Shown here one piece after another: positions 36,784 through 49,669 of a DNA stretch of 64,000 bases (positions are counted from its first letter, which is position 1; each line of letters starts with the position of its first letter). The stretch is taken from positions 186,001 through 250,000 of the forward strand of contig JAUXRG010000078.1 of assembly GCA_030681795.1 (NCBI GenBank), read 5' to 3'. The translations under genes were made by a program, and so were the position numbers. This DNA comes from Rubrivivax sp. GTDB lineage: Bacteria; Pseudomonadota; Gammaproteobacteria; Burkholderiales; Burkholderiaceae_C. The notes beneath the pieces were generated by a model that saw only the letters and a program-made list of their open reading frames with translations, was not told the origin of the DNA and ran no database searches.

Positions 36784-37428
36784 TCAGGCCTCGGTGCCCC
36801 CGCTGACGCGCAGGTCCACCACCGTGGCCAGCGCCGTGGCCAAGGCCAGCCGCACCCCCTGGATCTGCGTGGCCAGCGGCAGGCTGGGCTGCGGCGTGGA
36901 CCCCACCGCCTGCTCGGGCAGCAACGGCAGGTGCATGAACCCGGCACGGCAGGCGCGGCGGCGCCTGAGGGCATGCATCAGGCCGAAGAACACATGGTTG
37001 CAGACATAGCTGCCCGCCGATGGCGACACCGAGGCCGGCAGACCGGCCTGGCGCAGCGCCTCCACCATGGCTTTCACGGGCAGCGTGCTGAAGTAGGCCG
37101 CGGGTGCGCCGCGCACCACGGGTTCGTCGATGGGCTGGGCACCGGCGTTGTCTTCGATGCGCGCGTCGTCGAGGTTGACGGCCACGCGCTCGATCGAGAA
37201 CTCGCCCCGCCCCGCGGCTTGGCCGAGTGCCAGCACCAGCACCGGCCGCTGCGTGGCCAGGGCATCCTGCAGCGCCTCCAGCGCCAGGCCGAAAGCGCAG
37301 GGCAGGCGCAGCACCTGCACCGTGGCCGGGCCGATGCGCTCGCCGTGCAGCGCCTGCGCCACCTCCCACGAGGGGTTGAGGGTCTCGCCGCCGAACGCGT
37401 CGAAGCCGGTGAGCAGGATCTTCTTCAT
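36784..37428 (-). CDS. pcp: Pyrrolidone-carboxyl peptidase
   Basis: A 214-residue C15 peptidase removing N-terminal pyroglutamate from peptides. [24 protein letters not shown] opens it, [22 protein letters not shown] follows, and [19 protein letters not shown] contains the catalytic Cys; the catalytic Glu ([13 protein letters not shown]) and His ([11 protein letters not shown]) regions are also present. ATG 37428 (MKKILL) with AGG ahead is preferred over 37437. It follows 5-oxoprolinase by 21 bases, so pyroglutamate made here can be opened to glutamate. Confidence 0.93.
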   Translation of the reverse strand: MKKILLTGFDAFGGETLNPSWEVAQALHGERIGPATVQVLRLPCAFGLALEALQDALATQRPVLVLALGQAAGRGEFSIERVAVNLDDARIEDNAGAQPIDEPVVRGAPAAYFSTLPVKAMVEALRQAGLPASVSPSAGSYVCNHVFFGLMHALRRRRACRAGFMHLPLLPEQAVGSTPQPSLPLATQIQGVRLALATALATVVDLRVSGGTEA

Positions 37429-37449
37429 GCGCCTCATCGTAGCGCTGCG

Positions 37450-41085
<3,636 letters not shown>

Positions 41086-41180
41086 CGAAACGGTCCTCGT
41101 TCGGGGAAGCCCCTGGCCGGAGGCCACCGGGCACAGCCTATGCTAGCTGCCTTGTCACAGACCTACACGTTGGAGTGCCC

Positions 41181-42149
41181 ATGCGTCTATCCCGTCCCCT
41201 GCTGCTGGCCGCCGCCGCGCTGGCCGCCTTTGCCGCCCAGGCCCAGACCAAGTGGGACCTGCCTTCGGCCTACCCGGCCGCCAACTTCCACACCGAAAAC
41301 CTGGTGCAGTTCGCGGCCGACGTGGACAAGGCCAGCGCGGGCAAGCTCAAGATCACCGTGCACCCCGCCGCTTCGCTGTTCAAGGCCAACGAGATCAAGC
41401 GCGCCGTGCAAGGCGGCCAGGCGCAGATGGGCGAGGTGCTGCTCGTCAACTTCCAGAACGAATGGCAGATCTTCGGCGCCGATGGCCTGCCCTTCCTGGC
41501 CGACAGCTACGACGAAGCCGCCAAGCTCTGGAAGCTGCAGCGCCCGCTGCTCGACAAGAAGCTCGGCGAGCAGGGCATGATGGTGCTGTATGCCGTGCCG
41601 TGGCCGCCGCAGGGCATCTACAGCAAGAAGCCGCTGGCCTCGGCGGCCGACCTCAAGGGCATCAAGTGGCGCGCCTACAGCCCGGCCACCGCGCGCATCG
41701 CCGAACTGGTGGGCGCGCAGCCCGTCACCGTGCAGGCGGCCGAGGTGAGCCAGGCCTTCGCCACCGGCGTCACCGAAAGCATGATGAGTTCGGGCTCCAC
41801 CGGCTGGGACACCAAGCTCTTCGAGCACGTGAAGTACTACTACGACACGCAGGCCTGGCTGCCCAAGAACGCCGTGCTCGTCAACAAGGCCGCCTTCGCC
41901 GCGCTCGACAAGCCCGCGCAGGACGCCCTGCTCAAGGCCGGTGCCGACGCCGAGACGCGCGGCTGGGCCGCCAGCCGCAAGGCCAACATCGAGACGCTGG
42001 ACAAGCTCAAGGGCAAGGGCATGGAGATCCTGCCGCCCTCGCCGCAGCTCAAGGCCGATATGAAGAAGGTCGGCGACACCATGCTCAAGGAGTGGGTCGA
42101 GAAGGCCGGCCCCGAGGGCAAGCAGCTGATCGACGCTTTCCAGAAGTAG
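41181..42149 (+). CDS. dctP: TRAP transporter solute-binding protein DctP
   Basis: A 322-residue periplasmic binding protein with a signal peptide ending near residue 21 (ALAAFAAQAQ). WDLPSAYPAANFHTENLVQFAADV, the conserved IKWRAYSPATARIAELVGAQPV with the carboxylate-binding Arg, and EVSQAFATGVTE are DctP features. Next to 5-oxoprolinase and Pcp it probably binds pyroglutamate, as DctP6/DctP7 of Bordetella do; ligand is inferred. GGAG precedes ATG 41181. Confidence 0.92.
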   Translation: MRLSRPLLLAAAALAAFAAQAQTKWDLPSAYPAANFHTENLVQFAADVDKASAGKLKITVHPAASLFKANEIKRAVQGGQAQMGEVLLVNFQNEWQIFGADGLPFLADSYDEAAKLWKLQRPLLDKKLGEQGMMVLYAVPWPPQGIYSKKPLASAADLKGIKWRAYSPATARIAELVGAQPVTVQAAEVSQAFATGVTESMMSSGSTGWDTKLFEHVKYYYDTQAWLPKNAVLVNKAAFAALDKPAQDALLKAGADAETRGWAASRKANIETLDKLKGKGMEILPPSPQLKADMKKVGDTMLKEWVEKAGPEGKQLIDAFQK

Positions 42150-42156
42150 GGGCGGC

Positions 42157-42696
42157 GTGGTGCGCCCTGAGCAGCCCGCCGGTGCGGTGCGCCGCGCCCT
42201 GGACGCGCTGTACGAAGGGGCCGCCGGGCTGGCGGCCCTCTTCATGGTGGGCCTGCTGGTGATGGTGCTGTTGTCCGTCACCGGCCGGCAACTGAACTTC
42301 CATGTGCCCGGCACGGACGCCTACGCCGGCTACCTGATGGCGGCCTCGGGCTTCCTGGCGCTGGCGCACACCCTCAAGCGCGGTGAGCACATCCGCGTCA
42401 CCTTGCTGCTTTCGGCGCTGACGGGCCGCGCCCGGCAGGCGATGGAGATCTGGGCCCTGGCCGCGGCCTCGGTCCTGGCCGTGCTGAGCGCCTTCTACAG
42501 CGGGCGGTTGGCCTGGCAGTCGCACACCTTCAACGACATCTCGACCGGCAACGACGCCACGCCGCTGTGGATCCCCCAGCTCGCCATGGTCGCGGGCGCC
42601 ACCATCCTGGCCATCGCCCTGATCGACGAACTGGTGCTGGAACTGCGCGGCCGGCGCGCGCCCGCCCAGGCCGAAGAAGCGAAGCACAACGAGTGA
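42157..42696 (+). CDS. dctQ: TRAP transporter small permease DctQ
   Basis: A 179-residue membrane protein with four helices (GLAALFMVGLLVMVLLSVTG, YAGYLMAASGFLALAHTL, ALAAASVLAVLSAFY and LAMVAGATILAIALIDEL) and the family segment AHTLKRGEHIRVTLL. GTG start at 42157 (42160 also possible). It lies eight bases after dctP and seven before dctM. Confidence 0.92.
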   Translation: MVRPEQPAGAVRRALDALYEGAAGLAALFMVGLLVMVLLSVTGRQLNFHVPGTDAYAGYLMAASGFLALAHTLKRGEHIRVTLLLSALTGRARQAMEIWALAAASVLAVLSAFYSGRLAWQSHTFNDISTGNDATPLWIPQLAMVAGATILAIALIDELVLELRGRRAPAQAEEAKHNE

Positions 42697-42703
42697 ACAC
42701 TCC

Positions 42704-44005
42704 ATGAGCGACCTGGCCGTCACCTTCGCGCTCATCGCCGTGCTGTTCGTCATCCTGGGCAGCGGGGTGTGGATCGGCCTGACCCTCTCGGGCGTCGCCT
42801 GGATCGGCATGCAGCTCTTCAGCGCCCGCCCGGCGGGCGACGCCATGGCCGTCACCATCTGGGGCAGCGCCAGCAGCTGGACGCTGACCGCGCTGCCCTT
42901 GTTCGTCTGGATGGGCGAAATCCTCTTTCGCACGCGCCTGAGCCAGGATATGTTCCGCGGCCTCGCGCCGTGGATGCAATCGCTGCCGGGGCGGCTGCTG
43001 CACGTCAACGTGGTGGGCTGCGCGATCTTCGCCGCGGTCTCGGGCTCCAGCGCCGCCACCTGCGCCACCATCGGCAAGATGAGCCTGCCCGAACTGAAGA
43101 AGCGCGGCTACCCGGACGGCATCTCCATCGGCTCGCTGGCCGGCGCCGGCACGCTGGGCCTGCTCATCCCGCCGTCGATCATCATGATCGTCTACGGCGT
43201 GAGCGCCGAAGTCTCCATCGCGCAGCTCTTCATCGCCGGCGTGCTGCCCGGCCTCATGCTGGCGCTGCTGTTCTCGGGCTACCTCGTCTTCTGGGCGCTG
43301 CGCCACCCGACCCTGGTGCCGCCGGCCGACGCGCGCATGAGCCTGGCGGGCAAGCTGCGCGAATCGCGCTATCTGATCCCGGTGGTGCTGCTCATCATCG
43401 GCGTGCTGGGCAGCATCTACAGCGGCGTGGCCACCGCCACCGAGGCCGCCGCGGTGGGTGTGCTGGGCTCGCTGCTCATCTCGCTCGCCCAGGGTTCGCT
43501 GACCTGGCGGACCTTCAAGGAATCGCTGCTCGGCGGCACGCGGCTGTATTGCATGATCGCGCTGATCCTCTCCGGCGCGGCCTTCCTCACGCTGAGCATG
43601 GGCTACATCGGCCTGCCGCGGCACTTGGCCGAGTGGATCGCCTCGCTGGGGCTGAGCCAGTTCGAGTTGCTGCTCGCGCTGATGTTGTTCTACCTCGTGC
43701 TCGGCTGCTTCCTCGACGGCATCAGCATGGTCGTGCTGACCATGGGCGTGATCCTGCCCACCGTGCAGAAAGCGGGCATCGACCTGCTGTGGTTCGGCAT
43801 CTTCATCGTGCTGGTGGTCGAGATGGCGCAGATCACCCCGCCCGTGGGCTTCAACCTCTTCGTGCTGCAAGGCATGACGCGGCGCGAGATCGGCTGGATC
43901 GCCAAGGTCACCCTGCCCTTCTTCTTCCTGATGATCGCCGCCGTGGCGCTGATCTACTTCGTGCCGCAGATCGTCACCTTCCTGCCGGCACAGATGCTCG
44001 GGTAA
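42704..44005 (+). CDS. dctM: TRAP transporter large permease DctM
   Basis: A 433-residue membrane protein of about 12 helices that carries the sodium-coupled translocation path. GSSAATCATIGKMSLPELKKRGYP and AGAGTLGLLIPPSIIMIVYG are diagnostic of DctM, as is the late ITPPVGFNLFVLQGM. It ends the TRAP operon; a weak GCCGGG/CCCGGC hairpin (44067-44084) lies downstream. Confidence 0.94.
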   Translation: MSDLAVTFALIAVLFVILGSGVWIGLTLSGVAWIGMQLFSARPAGDAMAVTIWGSASSWTLTALPLFVWMGEILFRTRLSQDMFRGLAPWMQSLPGRLLHVNVVGCAIFAAVSGSSAATCATIGKMSLPELKKRGYPDGISIGSLAGAGTLGLLIPPSIIMIVYGVSAEVSIAQLFIAGVLPGLMLALLFSGYLVFWALRHPTLVPPADARMSLAGKLRESRYLIPVVLLIIGVLGSIYSGVATATEAAAVGVLGSLLISLAQGSLTWRTFKESLLGGTRLYCMIALILSGAAFLTLSMGYIGLPRHLAEWIASLGLSQFELLLALMLFYLVLGCFLDGISMVVLTMGVILPTVQKAGIDLLWFGIFIVLVVEMAQITPPVGFNLFVLQGMTRREIGWIAKVTLPFFFLMIAAVALIYFVPQIVTFLPAQMLG

Positions 44006-44149
44006 GGCGCGGCGGCCGCCGGACTGCCGCCGGACTGCCCCCTGACTGCCCCAAATGGGCGGCAAAGCCGGGCCACTTCCCGGCATTGCGCGGCGGCACC
44101 CCTGCCTAGACTGCAAGCGCGCGGAGCACCCTCCGCGAGGACCGCCTGC

Positions 44150-45094
44150 ATGTCCCTGCTGCAACGCCTGTCGCTTCGCCACCCGCGTGACGCCGACGCC
44201 GACGTGCGCGTCGGCCTGTGCATCGCGGCCGAACGCCTGGTGGGCGCGGTCGGTCACTTCCGGGCCGGCGCGCGGCCGCAGTTCAGCCCGGCGCCTTCGT
44301 TCGACGGCCCCGAGGCGGCCGCCGCCTGGGTCGCCTGGCAGCGGCACCACCAGCCGCGCAGCCGCACCTCGCTCCTGCTGCACAGCGAGCACTACCGCAT
44401 CCTGCCGCTGGATGCCCCGCGCGTGCCGCCCGAGGAGCGCAAGGCGGCCGTGCGCTACCAGGCGCAGGAGCTGCTCGACTTCCCGGCCGAGGAGGCCCAG
44501 ATCGATTGCCTGGACGTGCCCGCCGCGGCGCCCGACCAGAGCGTCTCGCGCGTCTTCGTGGTGGCCGGGCTCAAGCACGAGATCGCCCGCTGGATGGCGC
44601 GCTACCGCGATGCCCGCCTCGAGCTCGACGTCGTCGACATCCCCGAGCTGGCGCTGCGCAACGTCTCGGTGCTGGCCGCGGGTGAAAGCGCCCACATCTA
44701 CCTGCACGTGGGGTTTCGCAGCTCGCGCCTGGTCATCGTCTGGCAGCGCGAACTGTGTGCCTTTCGCCAGTTCGAACTCGGCGCGCGCCAGCTCGCCGCG
44801 GCCTCCGACGACGAGGTCGAGTCCCTGGTGGAACACCTCACGCTGGACATCCAGCGCACGGCCGACGCCTTCGCGCGCCAGTTCCACGGCGCCGACCTAG
44901 CGGCCTTGTGGGTGAGCAGCGTGGTCCGCGCCGATGCGCTGGTGGAGATCCTGGCGGCCTTGCAATCGCTGCCCGTGCGGCCGCTGCGGATCGAGGACCA
45001 CGCGGACTGGCGGGGCCCGGGCGCGGTATTCGACCTCGACGCCGGCGTCGACCACACGCTGGCCATAGGCGCCACGCTGCGCGGCGCCGTCTGA
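44150..45094 (+). CDS. mshI: MshI-like pilus biogenesis protein (PilM-type)
   Basis: A 314-residue protein with an actin-like/PilM-GspL cytoplasmic fold outline; LDAPRVPPEERKAAVRYQAQELLDFPAEEAQIDCL is the conserved inner-membrane platform segment. It should sit on the cytoplasmic side of the MSHA pilus platform, binding the PilN-like next gene product. No transmembrane helix is seen. First gene of the MSHA locus; the 144 bases upstream hold short imperfect GCCGCCGGACT repeats and no clear promoter. Confidence 0.82.
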   Translation: MSLLQRLSLRHPRDADADVRVGLCIAAERLVGAVGHFRAGARPQFSPAPSFDGPEAAAAWVAWQRHHQPRSRTSLLLHSEHYRILPLDAPRVPPEERKAAVRYQAQELLDFPAEEAQIDCLDVPAAAPDQSVSRVFVVAGLKHEIARWMARYRDARLELDVVDIPELALRNVSVLAAGESAHIYLHVGFRSSRLVIVWQRELCAFRQFELGARQLAAASDDEVESLVEHLTLDIQRTADAFARQFHGADLAALWVSSVVRADALVEILAALQSLPVRPLRIEDHADWRGPGAVFDLDAGVDHTLAIGATLRGAV

Positions 45095-45106
45095 ACCCGA
45101 GCGCGC

Positions 45107-45748
45107 ATGACGCAACAGATCAACCTCATCGCCGCCACGCTGCTGCCCACGCCGCAGCGCCTGGCGCCGGCCCGGCTGCTGGCGGTGACGGGCGCGGCCC
45201 TGGCCCTGGTGCTGGCGCATTTCGGCTGGGAGCGCATGGCCCTGGCGCAGGCCCTGGCACAGGCCCCGGCGGCCGCGTCGACCGTCGATGCCGCCGCTTC
45301 CAGTTCCCCCGGCGCCGTTCCCGACCCCGCGCTGCCGGAGCGCCTGGCCCAGCGCGAAGCCCTGCGCGACGTGCTGCGCCAGCAGGTGCGGGTCGCCGAC
45401 GGCAGCGCCTTGCTGCTGGCCGAGATCTTTCGCGTGCTGCCGGACGGGCTCTGGCTGACCGAGGTGGAACTCGGCGCCGAGCGCGCGCTGCGCATAGCCG
45501 GCGGCGCTGTCGACGCCGCGAGTTTTGGCCAGTTCACCGAGCGCCTGGCGCGGGTCCCCCAGTTGCAGGGCCTGCCGATCACCACCTTGCGGCTGGAGCC
45601 GCTGGCCGACAACCCTGCCACCGCGGCCACGGCCGAAGGCCACCCCGCGCTGCGGCCAGCCCACCAGCGCTTCGTGCTCGCCAGCGCGGCGCCCGGAGCT
45701 GGCACCTGGCAAGAGCCCAGCGCTGCCAGCGCGGAGGCCGCCCGATGA
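45107..45748 (+). CDS. PilN-like platform protein
   Basis: A 213-residue inner-membrane protein starting QQINLIAATLLPTPQRL, the N-terminal binding peptide typical of PilN/MshI2 proteins, then one helix (LLAVTGAALALVLAHFGW) and a ferredoxin-like periplasmic domain (LLAEIFRVLPDGLWLTEVEL). It overlaps mshJ by four bases and follows mshI by 12. Confidence 0.8.
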   Translation: MTQQINLIAATLLPTPQRLAPARLLAVTGAALALVLAHFGWERMALAQALAQAPAAASTVDAAASSSPGAVPDPALPERLAQREALRDVLRQQVRVADGSALLLAEIFRVLPDGLWLTEVELGAERALRIAGGAVDAASFGQFTERLARVPQLQGLPITTLRLEPLADNPATAATAEGHPALRPAHQRFVLASAAPGAGTWQEPSAASAEAAR

Positions 45749-46413
45749 AGCTCGCCCTACGCGCCGCGCTGGCTCGGCTGCTCCAGGCCCTGGGTAGGCT
45801 CAGCGAGCGCGATCGCCTGGCCTTGCTGCTGGCCGGGCTGAGCCTGGCCGGCGCCGCGGAATGGTTCTTCGTCTGGCCCATGCATAGCCAGCGGGGCCAC
45901 ATCGTCGACGCCGTGCGTGCCGAGGCGCAGGGCGTCAGCGACGCCGCACGCCAGGCCGAGCAGGCACTGCGCCAGGCGCACGCCGAGCAGCAGGCACGCG
46001 CCGCGGCGCTGGACGCCGATCTCGCCCAACTGGGCATGGCCCAGGTCAGCGGGCACAAGCTCGGTGAGCTGGTCGCACGCACGCTGAAGCCGCAGGCGGT
46101 GCGCGTGGTGACGCTGCGTGAACTCGCGGTCGAAGAGTTCCAGGTCAGCGCGGCCGCGCCCGCGGGTGCCGCGTTGGCCCTCCCGGAAGGGGCGCCGGCA
46201 GCGCCGGCGCCGCGCCCGCTGTACCGCCACCGCTTCGAGCTGCGGCTGGCCGGCGAAGTGCCGGCCCTGCTGGCCGCCGTGGCCGCGCTCGAGCGCGAGG
46301 TGCGCCCGCTGCGCACCGAACGTCTGCGCATGGCCTCCAGCGACGGCCGGGCAGTAGAACTGACGCTCGCCTTCGTGGTGGTGGGCACGGAGCGCGTATG
46401 GCTGACCCTGTGA
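45745..46413 (+). CDS. mshJ: MshJ-like (PilO-type) platform protein
   Basis: A 222-residue protein with one N-terminal helix (RLALLLAGLSLAGAAEWFFVWP), a coiled coil (VSDAARQAEQALRQAHAEQQARAAAL shown in part) and a periplasmic PilO-like domain. It corresponds by position and build to MshJ/PilO, partner of the PilN-like protein. Confidence 0.78.
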   Translation: MKLALRAALARLLQALGRLSERDRLALLLAGLSLAGAAEWFFVWPMHSQRGHIVDAVRAEAQGVSDAARQAEQALRQAHAEQQARAAALDADLAQLGMAQVSGHKLGELVARTLKPQAVRVVTLRELAVEEFQVSAAAPAGAALALPEGAPAAPAPRPLYRHRFELRLAGEVPALLAAVAALEREVRPLRTERLRMASSDGRAVELTLAFVVVGTERVWLTL

Positions 46414-46820
46414 GCCAACGCGCCCGCATGCGCCGCGCGCTGGCGGCCAGTGCACTGCTGCTGGCCTGCGCCCCGGTGCAGGCCCTGGGCCCGCGCGCGC
46501 CGTTCGAGGCACCGCGCCCGGCTGCGGTCGCGGCCTCGGGCGCCGAAACCGGCCCCACCGCTGCGCCGGTCGGTGGCGGCAGCACCGGCCTGAGCGGCGT
46601 GCACCTGGCGCCCAGCGGCAACGCCGCCCTCATCGACGGACTGTGGTGGCCCCTGGGCGGCACGCCGCGCGGCGCGCGGCTGGTCGCGGTGCAGCGCCAC
46701 CAGGTGCAGTTGCGCCACGCCGGCGGCCGGCTCGAGACCCTGGCCCTGCACCCGGCCGCCCACGCCGCCCCGGCCCGCGCTCCCAACCCCTCATCGCCGA
46801 CCCCGGCCCAGCCCAGATGA
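46398..46820 (+). CDS. mshK: MshK-like (PilP-type) pilus protein
   Basis: A 140-residue exported protein: signal peptide to about residue 30 (LAASALLLACAPVQALG), a low-complexity linker, and a short GspC/PilP-like beta domain (LSGVHLAPSGNAALIDGLWW, GARLVAVQRHQVQLRHAGG). Place between mshJ and mshL identifies it. It overlaps mshJ by 16 bases and mshL by four. Confidence 0.72.
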   Translation: MADPVSQRARMRRALAASALLLACAPVQALGPRAPFEAPRPAAVAASGAETGPTAAPVGGGSTGLSGVHLAPSGNAALIDGLWWPLGGTPRGARLVAVQRHQVQLRHAGGRLETLALHPAAHAAPARAPNPSSPTPAQPR

Positions 46821-48613
46821 ACCACCTTCTTGCCCGTCATCCCCATCGCCGAGGCCACCCAGGGCTCGCGGGCCGGCTGTGCGGCCTCTCGCTGCTGCTC
46901 GCCGGCTGTGCCGTCGGCCCGCCGCCCGCGGCCACGCAATCGGCCATCGCCGCCGCCCTGCAGCAGGCGCGCAGCGAGCGGCCCGCGCCCAAGGTACCCG
47001 AGCGCGTGGCGCAAGCCCTGCTCCCCCCGCTGGCCGCCGAGCCACTGGCCGCGGCCGTGGTGCCCGAGCCGCGCTTCGACCTGGTGGTCACCGCGGCACC
47101 GGCGGCGCAGGTCTTCCAGGCCATCGGCTCGAGCTCTCGCTACAGCATGCTCCTGGCACCGACGCTGGCCGGGACGGTGAGCGTCAACCTCAAGGAGGTC
47201 ACGGTGCGCGAGGCGCTGGAGGTCATGCGCGAGCTCTACGGCTATGAATTCCGCATCGACGGCACGCGCGTCTTCGTGCAGCCCGCCACGCTGCAGACCC
47301 GCATCTTCCAGATCGCCTACCCCGCCACGCGGCGCAGCGGGCGCAGCGACACCCGCGTGGTCTCGGGCTCGATTTCCAGCAACCCGGCCGGTGCCGGGGC
47401 AGGCTCCGCGACCACGGGTGCGCCCTCCGGCACGAGCCAGGAAGGCAGCCAGGTCTCGACGACCAACGACGCCGACTTCTGGAAAGAGACCGAGAGCGCG
47501 CTCAAGGTCATCGTCGGCACCGAGGGCGGTCGCCAGGTGGTGCTCTCGCCGCACAGCGGCGTGCTCGTCGTGCGCGGCATGCCGCGCGACCAGCGCGAAG
47601 TGGAGAGCTACCTGCGCGCGGCCCGCCTGGCCATCGAACGCCAGGTGATGCTCGAGGCCAAGATCGTGGAAGTGAGCCTGCGCGACGGCTACGAGTCCGG
47701 CATCAACTGGTCGGCCTTCACCGCGGCGGGCAACCACCGCTTCTCGGTGGGCGCGGACGCCGCGCGCATCAACGTGCCGGGCAGCCTGGGGCGGCAGGCC
47801 GGCATTCCCACCGGCTCGCTGGTCACCGGCATCGACGCCAGCACCACGCCGCCCACGGTGGTGCCCAATACGCTGGGGCAGTTGCTGACCAGCCCGCTGC
47901 TGGGCGGGGGCAGCGGCGCCCTGGGCCTGGCCTTCACGACGAACAGCTTTGCCGCGCTGCTCTCGTTCCTGGAGACCCAGGGTTCGGTGCAGGTGCTGAG
48001 CTCGCCGCGCGTGGCCGCCATCAACAACCAGAAGGCGGTGCTGCGGGTGGGCACCGACGACTTCTTCATCACCAATATCACCACCACCACCACCGCCAGC
48101 GCCTCCGGCTCGGTGACCACGCCGTCGATCCAGACCCAGCCCTTCTTCAGCGGCATCTCGCTGGACGTGACGCCACAGATCGACGAGGACGGCATGGTCA
48201 CGCTGCACATCCGCCCCTCGGTGAGCGTGGTGACCGAGCGCACGCGGGTGGTCAACCTGGGCAACCTGGGCAGCTTCACGCTGCCGCTGGCGAGCTCCAA
48301 TATCAACGAGGCCGACACCGTGGTGCGCGTGATGGACGGCGTGACGGTGGCCATCGGCGGCCTCATGCAGCAGACCCAGAGCGGCGACGACCAGCGCGTG
48401 CCCGGCGCCGGCGACGTGCCGCTGGTGGGCAACCTCTTCAAGCGCAGCGCACGCAACCTGCAAAAGCGCGAGCTGGTCTTCCTGCTCAAGCCCACCGTGA
48501 TCCGGGGCGACACCCAGTGGCAGGGCGACCTGGCCCAGGTCGAGCAGCGCATGCGCGGCTACCCCACGGCGCCACGCGAGCGCTTGCCCTTGGCCGCGCT
48601 CCAGGAGCCCTGA
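46817..48613 (+). CDS. mshL: MSHA secretin MshL
   Basis: A 598-residue outer-membrane secretin. Lipobox GLSLLLAGC gives a lipidated N-terminus. An N-domain follows (FQAIGSSSRYSMLLAPTLAGTVSVN), and the secretin core shows VRGMPRDQREVESYLRAARLAIERQVMLEAKIVEV (in part) and VNRD-like VMDGVTVAIGGLMQQ, with GAGDVPLVGNLFKR near the C-terminus. A Gly/Ser/Thr-rich insert with TTTTTASASGS may be the gate loop. It forms the pilus exit pore. Confidence 0.92.
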   Translation: MNHLLARHPHRRGHPGLAGRLCGLSLLLAGCAVGPPPAATQSAIAAALQQARSERPAPKVPERVAQALLPPLAAEPLAAAVVPEPRFDLVVTAAPAAQVFQAIGSSSRYSMLLAPTLAGTVSVNLKEVTVREALEVMRELYGYEFRIDGTRVFVQPATLQTRIFQIAYPATRRSGRSDTRVVSGSISSNPAGAGAGSATTGAPSGTSQEGSQVSTTNDADFWKETESALKVIVGTEGGRQVVLSPHSGVLVVRGMPRDQREVESYLRAARLAIERQVMLEAKIVEVSLRDGYESGINWSAFTAAGNHRFSVGADAARINVPGSLGRQAGIPTGSLVTGIDASTTPPTVVPNTLGQLLTSPLLGGGSGALGLAFTTNSFAALLSFLETQGSVQVLSSPRVAAINNQKAVLRVGTDDFFITNITTTTTASASGSVTTPSIQTQPFFSGISLDVTPQIDEDGMVTLHIRPSVSVVTERTRVVNLGNLGSFTLPLASSNINEADTVVRVMDGVTVAIGGLMQQTQSGDDQRVPGAGDVPLVGNLFKRSARNLQKRELVFLLKPTVIRGDTQWQGDLAQVEQRMRGYPTAPRERLPLAALQEP

Positions 48614-48616
48614 GCC

Positions 48617-49519
48617 ATGTACCTCGACCACTTCGGCCTGTGGGAGATGCCCTTCGGCCTGACCCCGGACACCGGCTTCACCTACCGCGCCAGCGCGCAC
48701 AGCGAGGCCCTGGCGACGCTGCGCGTGGCGCTGCGCGGCGGCGAAGGCTTCAACAAGATCACCGGCGAGGTGGGCACCGGCAAGACGCTGTTGTGCCGCA
48801 CGCTGCTCGCCACGCTGGCCGCCGAGGCCGAGGTGGTGAGTGCCTACCTGCCCAACCCCAAGCTCACGCCGCGCGAGCTGTTGCGCGCACTGGCCCGCGA
48901 ACTGCGGCTGCGCAACGACCGCCGGCTGGCCGAGACCGACCTGCACGGCATCCTGGAGGCCGGCCTGCTGGCCCTGGCCGCGCAGGGCCGCACCGTGGTG
49001 CTGTGCATCGACGAGGCGCAGGCCATGCCGCCCGAGACGCTGGAAGCACTGCGCCTGCTCTCCAACCTCGAGACCGAGAAGCGCAAGCTGCTGCAGATCG
49101 TGCTCTTCGGCCAGCCCGAACTCGACGCCCAGCTCGCCACGCCGCTGGGCCGTGCGCTGGCCAGCCGCATCGGCTTTGCGGCGCAACTCGCACCCTTGCG
49201 CCGCCGCGAACTGGGCCACTACCTGAGCCACCGCATGAGCGTGGCGGGCTGGCGCGGGCCCGATGCCTTCACCGCCCCCGCGCGCTGGGCCCTGTGGTGG
49301 GCCAGCGGCGGCCTGCCGCGCAAGGCCAATATCCTGGCCCACAAATGCCTGTTGCTGGCCTACGGCGGCGGCGGCCACCGCGTGCGCCTGCACCACGCCT
49401 GGGTGGCGCTGCGCGACAGCGAGTTCGAAGTCCATCCGTCGATGACGGTGCCCCCGCGCCACCGCACCGCCGCGGGGGCGCGCGCCGCGTCCGCCACCTG
49501 GGCCGGGGCACCTACATGA
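48617..49519 (+). CDS. mshM: MshM AAA ATPase (ExeA-like)
   Basis: A 300-residue AAA protein beginning MYLDHFGLWEMPFGLTPDTGF, the typical ExeA/MshM start. Walker A GEVGTGKTLLCR, Walker B VVLCIDEAQAMP, and sensor FGQPELDAQL are clear. ExeA-like ATPases help assemble the secretin through the peptidoglycan. It ends two bases inside the first copy of a 77-bp tandem repeat. Confidence 0.9.
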   Translation: MYLDHFGLWEMPFGLTPDTGFTYRASAHSEALATLRVALRGGEGFNKITGEVGTGKTLLCRTLLATLAAEAEVVSAYLPNPKLTPRELLRALARELRLRNDRRLAETDLHGILEAGLLALAAQGRTVVLCIDEAQAMPPETLEALRLLSNLETEKRKLLQIVLFGQPELDAQLATPLGRALASRIGFAAQLAPLRRRELGHYLSHRMSVAGWRGPDAFTAPARWALWWASGGLPRKANILAHKCLLLAYGGGGHRVRLHHAWVALRDSEFEVHPSMTVPPRHRTAAGARAASATWAGAPT

Positions 49520-49668
49520 GCGCCGCCGGGCCGTTCCCAAGGCGCTCATTCCCCCCTGGGGGGACCGGCGCGCAGCGCCGCAGGGGGTGGACATGAGCGC
49601 CGCCGGGCCGTTCCCAAGGCGCTCATTCCCCCCTGGGGGGACCGGCGCGCAGCGCCGTAGGGGGCCGA
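49515..49668. repeat. 77-bp tandem duplication between mshM and mshN
   Basis: Two direct copies, 49515-49591 and 49592-49668, differing at three positions near their ends. Each starts CATGAGCGCCGCCGGG, contains CCCCCCTGGGGGG and a GGCGC-GCA-GCGCC hairpin, and ends with AGGGGG. The mshN start (GATGAGTG at 49669) resembles the beginning of a third copy. The first copy includes the mshM stop codon. Confidence 0.9.
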
Positions 49669-49669
49669 G

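Noticed and set aside
44014-44050. Short GCCGCCGGACT direct repeats before mshI
   Set aside because: Only two to three imperfect 11-base units in GC-rich DNA; likely chance or slippage.
44067-44084. GCCGGG/CCCGGC hairpin after dctM as a terminator
   Set aside because: Short stem, no T-tract and some 60 bases from the stop; evidence too weak.
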